Shown here in pieces: positions 62,638 to 64,000 of a stretch of 64,000 nt of DNA (its first letter is position 1; each line of letters starts with the position of its first letter). A program made the position numbers and the translations under genes. The notes below the pieces were generated by a model that did no database searches, was not told the origin of the DNA, and saw only the letters and a list, made by a program, of their open reading frames with translations. This stretch comes from Pseudochelatococcus sp050946405. GTDB taxonomy: Bacteria > Pseudomonadota > Alphaproteobacteria > Rhizobiales > Beijerinckiaceae. The DNA is taken from the NCBI RefSeq assembly GCF_050946405.1, contig NZ_JBMNUS010000012.1, positions 81,372 to 145,371 on the forward strand, read 5' to 3'.

Positions 62638-64000
62638 TCACGCGGCGCGCGCGTGTTCGAGGAAGGTGCGCACCTTCTCCTTCAGCTTTTCCGCGCTGCC
62701 GGCCAGGTCGCTCGACAGCGTGAGCACGTAATGCGACGATTCAGCCGTATCGTGCATGCTGCCCGCGATGCCCGCCGTGTTCTGGGCCACTTCCGAGGTG
62801 CCCGCCGCGAGTTGCTGGATGTTGTGCGAAATCTCGTGCGTGGCGCCGCCCTGCATCTGCACGGCGCCGGCCACGGCGCGCGCGACGTCGTTGAGCGCGC
62901 CGATCACCTCGCTGATCTCGTGGATGACCTTGACGGCGTTCGCCGTGGACGCCTGCACGCCGGCGATCTGCGTGCTGATCGTCTCCGTGGCCTTGGCCGT
63001 CTGGTTGGCGAGCGTCTTGACTTCCGTGGCGACGACCGCGAACCCGCGCCCATGCTCGCCGGCCCGCGCCGCCTCGATGGTGGCGTTGAGCGCGAGCAGG
63101 TTCGTCTGATCGGCGATCCCCGCGATGATGCTCACGACATCGCCGATGTTCTGCGTCTCCGTCGACAGTTCTCCGACCTGGGTTTCCGCCCGGCTCGCGC
63201 CTTCGCGCGCGTGGTCGGCGAGTTCGGCCGCGTCGGCAACCTGACGCGAGATCTCGGCGATGGAGGCGACAAGCTCTTCCGCCGCGGCGGCGACGGCGTG
63301 AACGTTCGCGCTCGTCTGTTCCGAGGCTCCGGCGACCGCTTCCGTCTGCCCCAGCACGCGCTGCGACATGGAGGATATCTCCGCCGCCATCTTGTTGAGC
63401 CCGCGCGCGCTTTCATCGAGATGCGAGACGATGCCGCCGACCGCGCCCTCGAAATCGTCGGCAAGGCCGTTCACGGTGGCGGTACGCTCCCGCCGGCCGG
63501 TTTCCAGGTAGATGCCGATCACATAATCCATGTCGAGCATCACGGCCTTCGTCAGCGCCTGCTGCAAGGCAAGCCCGTCGTTCTGCCGCAGGTAGGCCGG
63601 CCACCACGCGGGCAACTTGCCGCCGCCTCCGTTGCGGGACTTCCCCGTCGCATCGAGCAATGCGCAGAGCAGAAAGTTGTAGCCGCCGATGTACCATTTC
63701 GGCTCCAGCCCGATGCGGCTGTGGACCTCGCCGATCTTCGTGACGGAAGCGAGATATTCCGCGCCGAACTCGGCATCCAGGATGATCTCCCAATGCCGGA
63801 TCTGCATGGCCTTGGCATGCATCATGTGATCGCGGCTGCGGAAGAACGCGCTGGTTTCCGGGAACAGGGAAATGTAATCGTAGAACTTGTCCATCACGTC
63901 GGGAAGAAGCCCGAGAACGATATCCTTGTTCTGCTTCAGTATGCGTCTTTCAGGCTCCATGATGCCATGAAATTCATGTCTATTGGAGGTGGTCAGGGGT
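62638..64000 (-). CDS. Globin-coupled methyl-accepting chemotaxis protein (partial at edge)
   Basis: The visible protein has an N-terminal protoglobin domain (FYDYISLFPETSAFF; proximal His in GEVHSRIGLEPKWYIGGY) and a MCP signalling domain with hairpin tip IAGIADQTNLLALNATIEAA. No membrane helix is seen, so it is a cytoplasmic haem-based oxygen (aerotaxis) sensor. An ATG lies at 63960 without a ribosome site. The frame stays open to the edge, reading RHEFHGI before it, which suits the missing first globin helix; the true start is probably beyond 64000. Confidence 0.88.
   Translation of the reverse strand, partial: PLTTSNRHEFHGIMEPERRILKQNKDIVLGLLPDVMDKFYDYISLFPETSAFFRSRDHMMHAKAMQIRHWEIILDAEFGAEYLASVTKIGEVHSRIGLEPKWYIGGYNFLLCALLDATGKSRNGGGGKLPAWWPAYLRQNDGLALQQALTKAVMLDMDYVIGIYLETGRRERTATVNGLADDFEGAVGGIVSHLDESARGLNKMAAEISSMSQRVLGQTEAVAGASEQTSANVHAVAAAAEELVASIAEISRQVADAAELADHAREGASRAETQVGELSTETQNIGDVVSIIAGIADQTNLLALNATIEAARAGEHGRGFAVVATEVKTLANQTAKATETISTQIAGVQASTANAVKVIHEISEVIGALNDVARAVAGAVQMQGGATHEISHNIQQLAAGTSEVAQNTAGIAGSMHDTAESSHYVLTLSSDLAGSAEKLKEKVRTFLEHARAA

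Overview
The window is about 64 kb of a GC-rich chromosome from an alphaproteobacterium, most likely of the order Hyphomicrobiales (Rhizobiales). Four things point there: a 5-aminolevulinate synthase type hemA, a split F0 operon (atpI-B-E-F'-F) without the F1 genes, a ccmABCDG cytochrome c maturation cluster, and an acpXL-fabZ-fabF2-fabF1-fabG-adh cluster of the kind that builds the very-long-chain fatty acid of rhizobial lipid A. The genus cannot be settled from the sequence alone.

Bases 1-5956 are the end of an integrative conjugative element (ICE). They hold the tail of a Trb-type (P-type) mating-pore operon (trbL end, trbF, trbG, trbI, a DUF2274 protein). Next comes a four-gene cargo operon: an unknown 108-aa protein, a TumE-like toxin, a TumA-like antitoxin and a large serine recombinase. 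All three junctions of this operon are 4-base ATGA overlaps. The element abuts the 3' end of a tRNA-Ser(GGA) gene, and the recombinase reading frame runs through the tRNA into host DNA before it stops. The rest of the window reads as host chromosome.

Bases 6.3-10.3 kb encode a phosphonate-type ABC transporter (phnC-D-E-E, minus strand), with a cluster of palindromes between phnD and the first phnE. Bases 10.4-15.7 kb hold the ntrY-ntrX two-component system and an apparently orphan Mod-like DNA methyltransferase. Bases 15.8-21.4 kb carry rpmJ, a Tat-exported metallo-beta-lactamase-fold enzyme, a TetR regulator coupled to an EamA permease, tRNA-Thr(GGT) and hemA.

Bases 21.5-32 kb contain murA, a DsbA-like thioredoxin, smc, the F0 ATP synthase operon behind a very good sigma-70-like promoter, and a DUF900-type lipoprotein hydrolase. 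Bases 32.3-37.7 kb are the lipid A very-long-chain acyl cluster; its FabF2 lacks the active-site Cys, the first catalytic His and the Lys. Bases 37.9-49.8 kb hold acnA, ccmABCDG, the septation protein gene, ftsY, a RluA-family synthase, mtaB, dapF and a secreted GyrI-like protein.

Bases 50.1-54.0 kb are the ffh-rpsP-rimM-trmD-rplS translation and targeting block. Bases 54.5-58.4 kb are leuC, a 40-aa membrane protein, a zincin, leuD and leuB. Bases 58.4-64 kb hold an unknown membrane-anchored protein, rsmB, a DUF1674/SDHAF4 protein, cfa, and a globin-coupled chemotaxis receptor cut by the right edge.

The most interesting signals are the ICE cargo operon with its host-supplied recombinase tail, the catalytically depleted FabF2, the orphan methyltransferase, a set of strong intergenic palindromes, and the unusual leader of leuC. 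No CRISPR array, insertion sequence or rRNA gene was seen.
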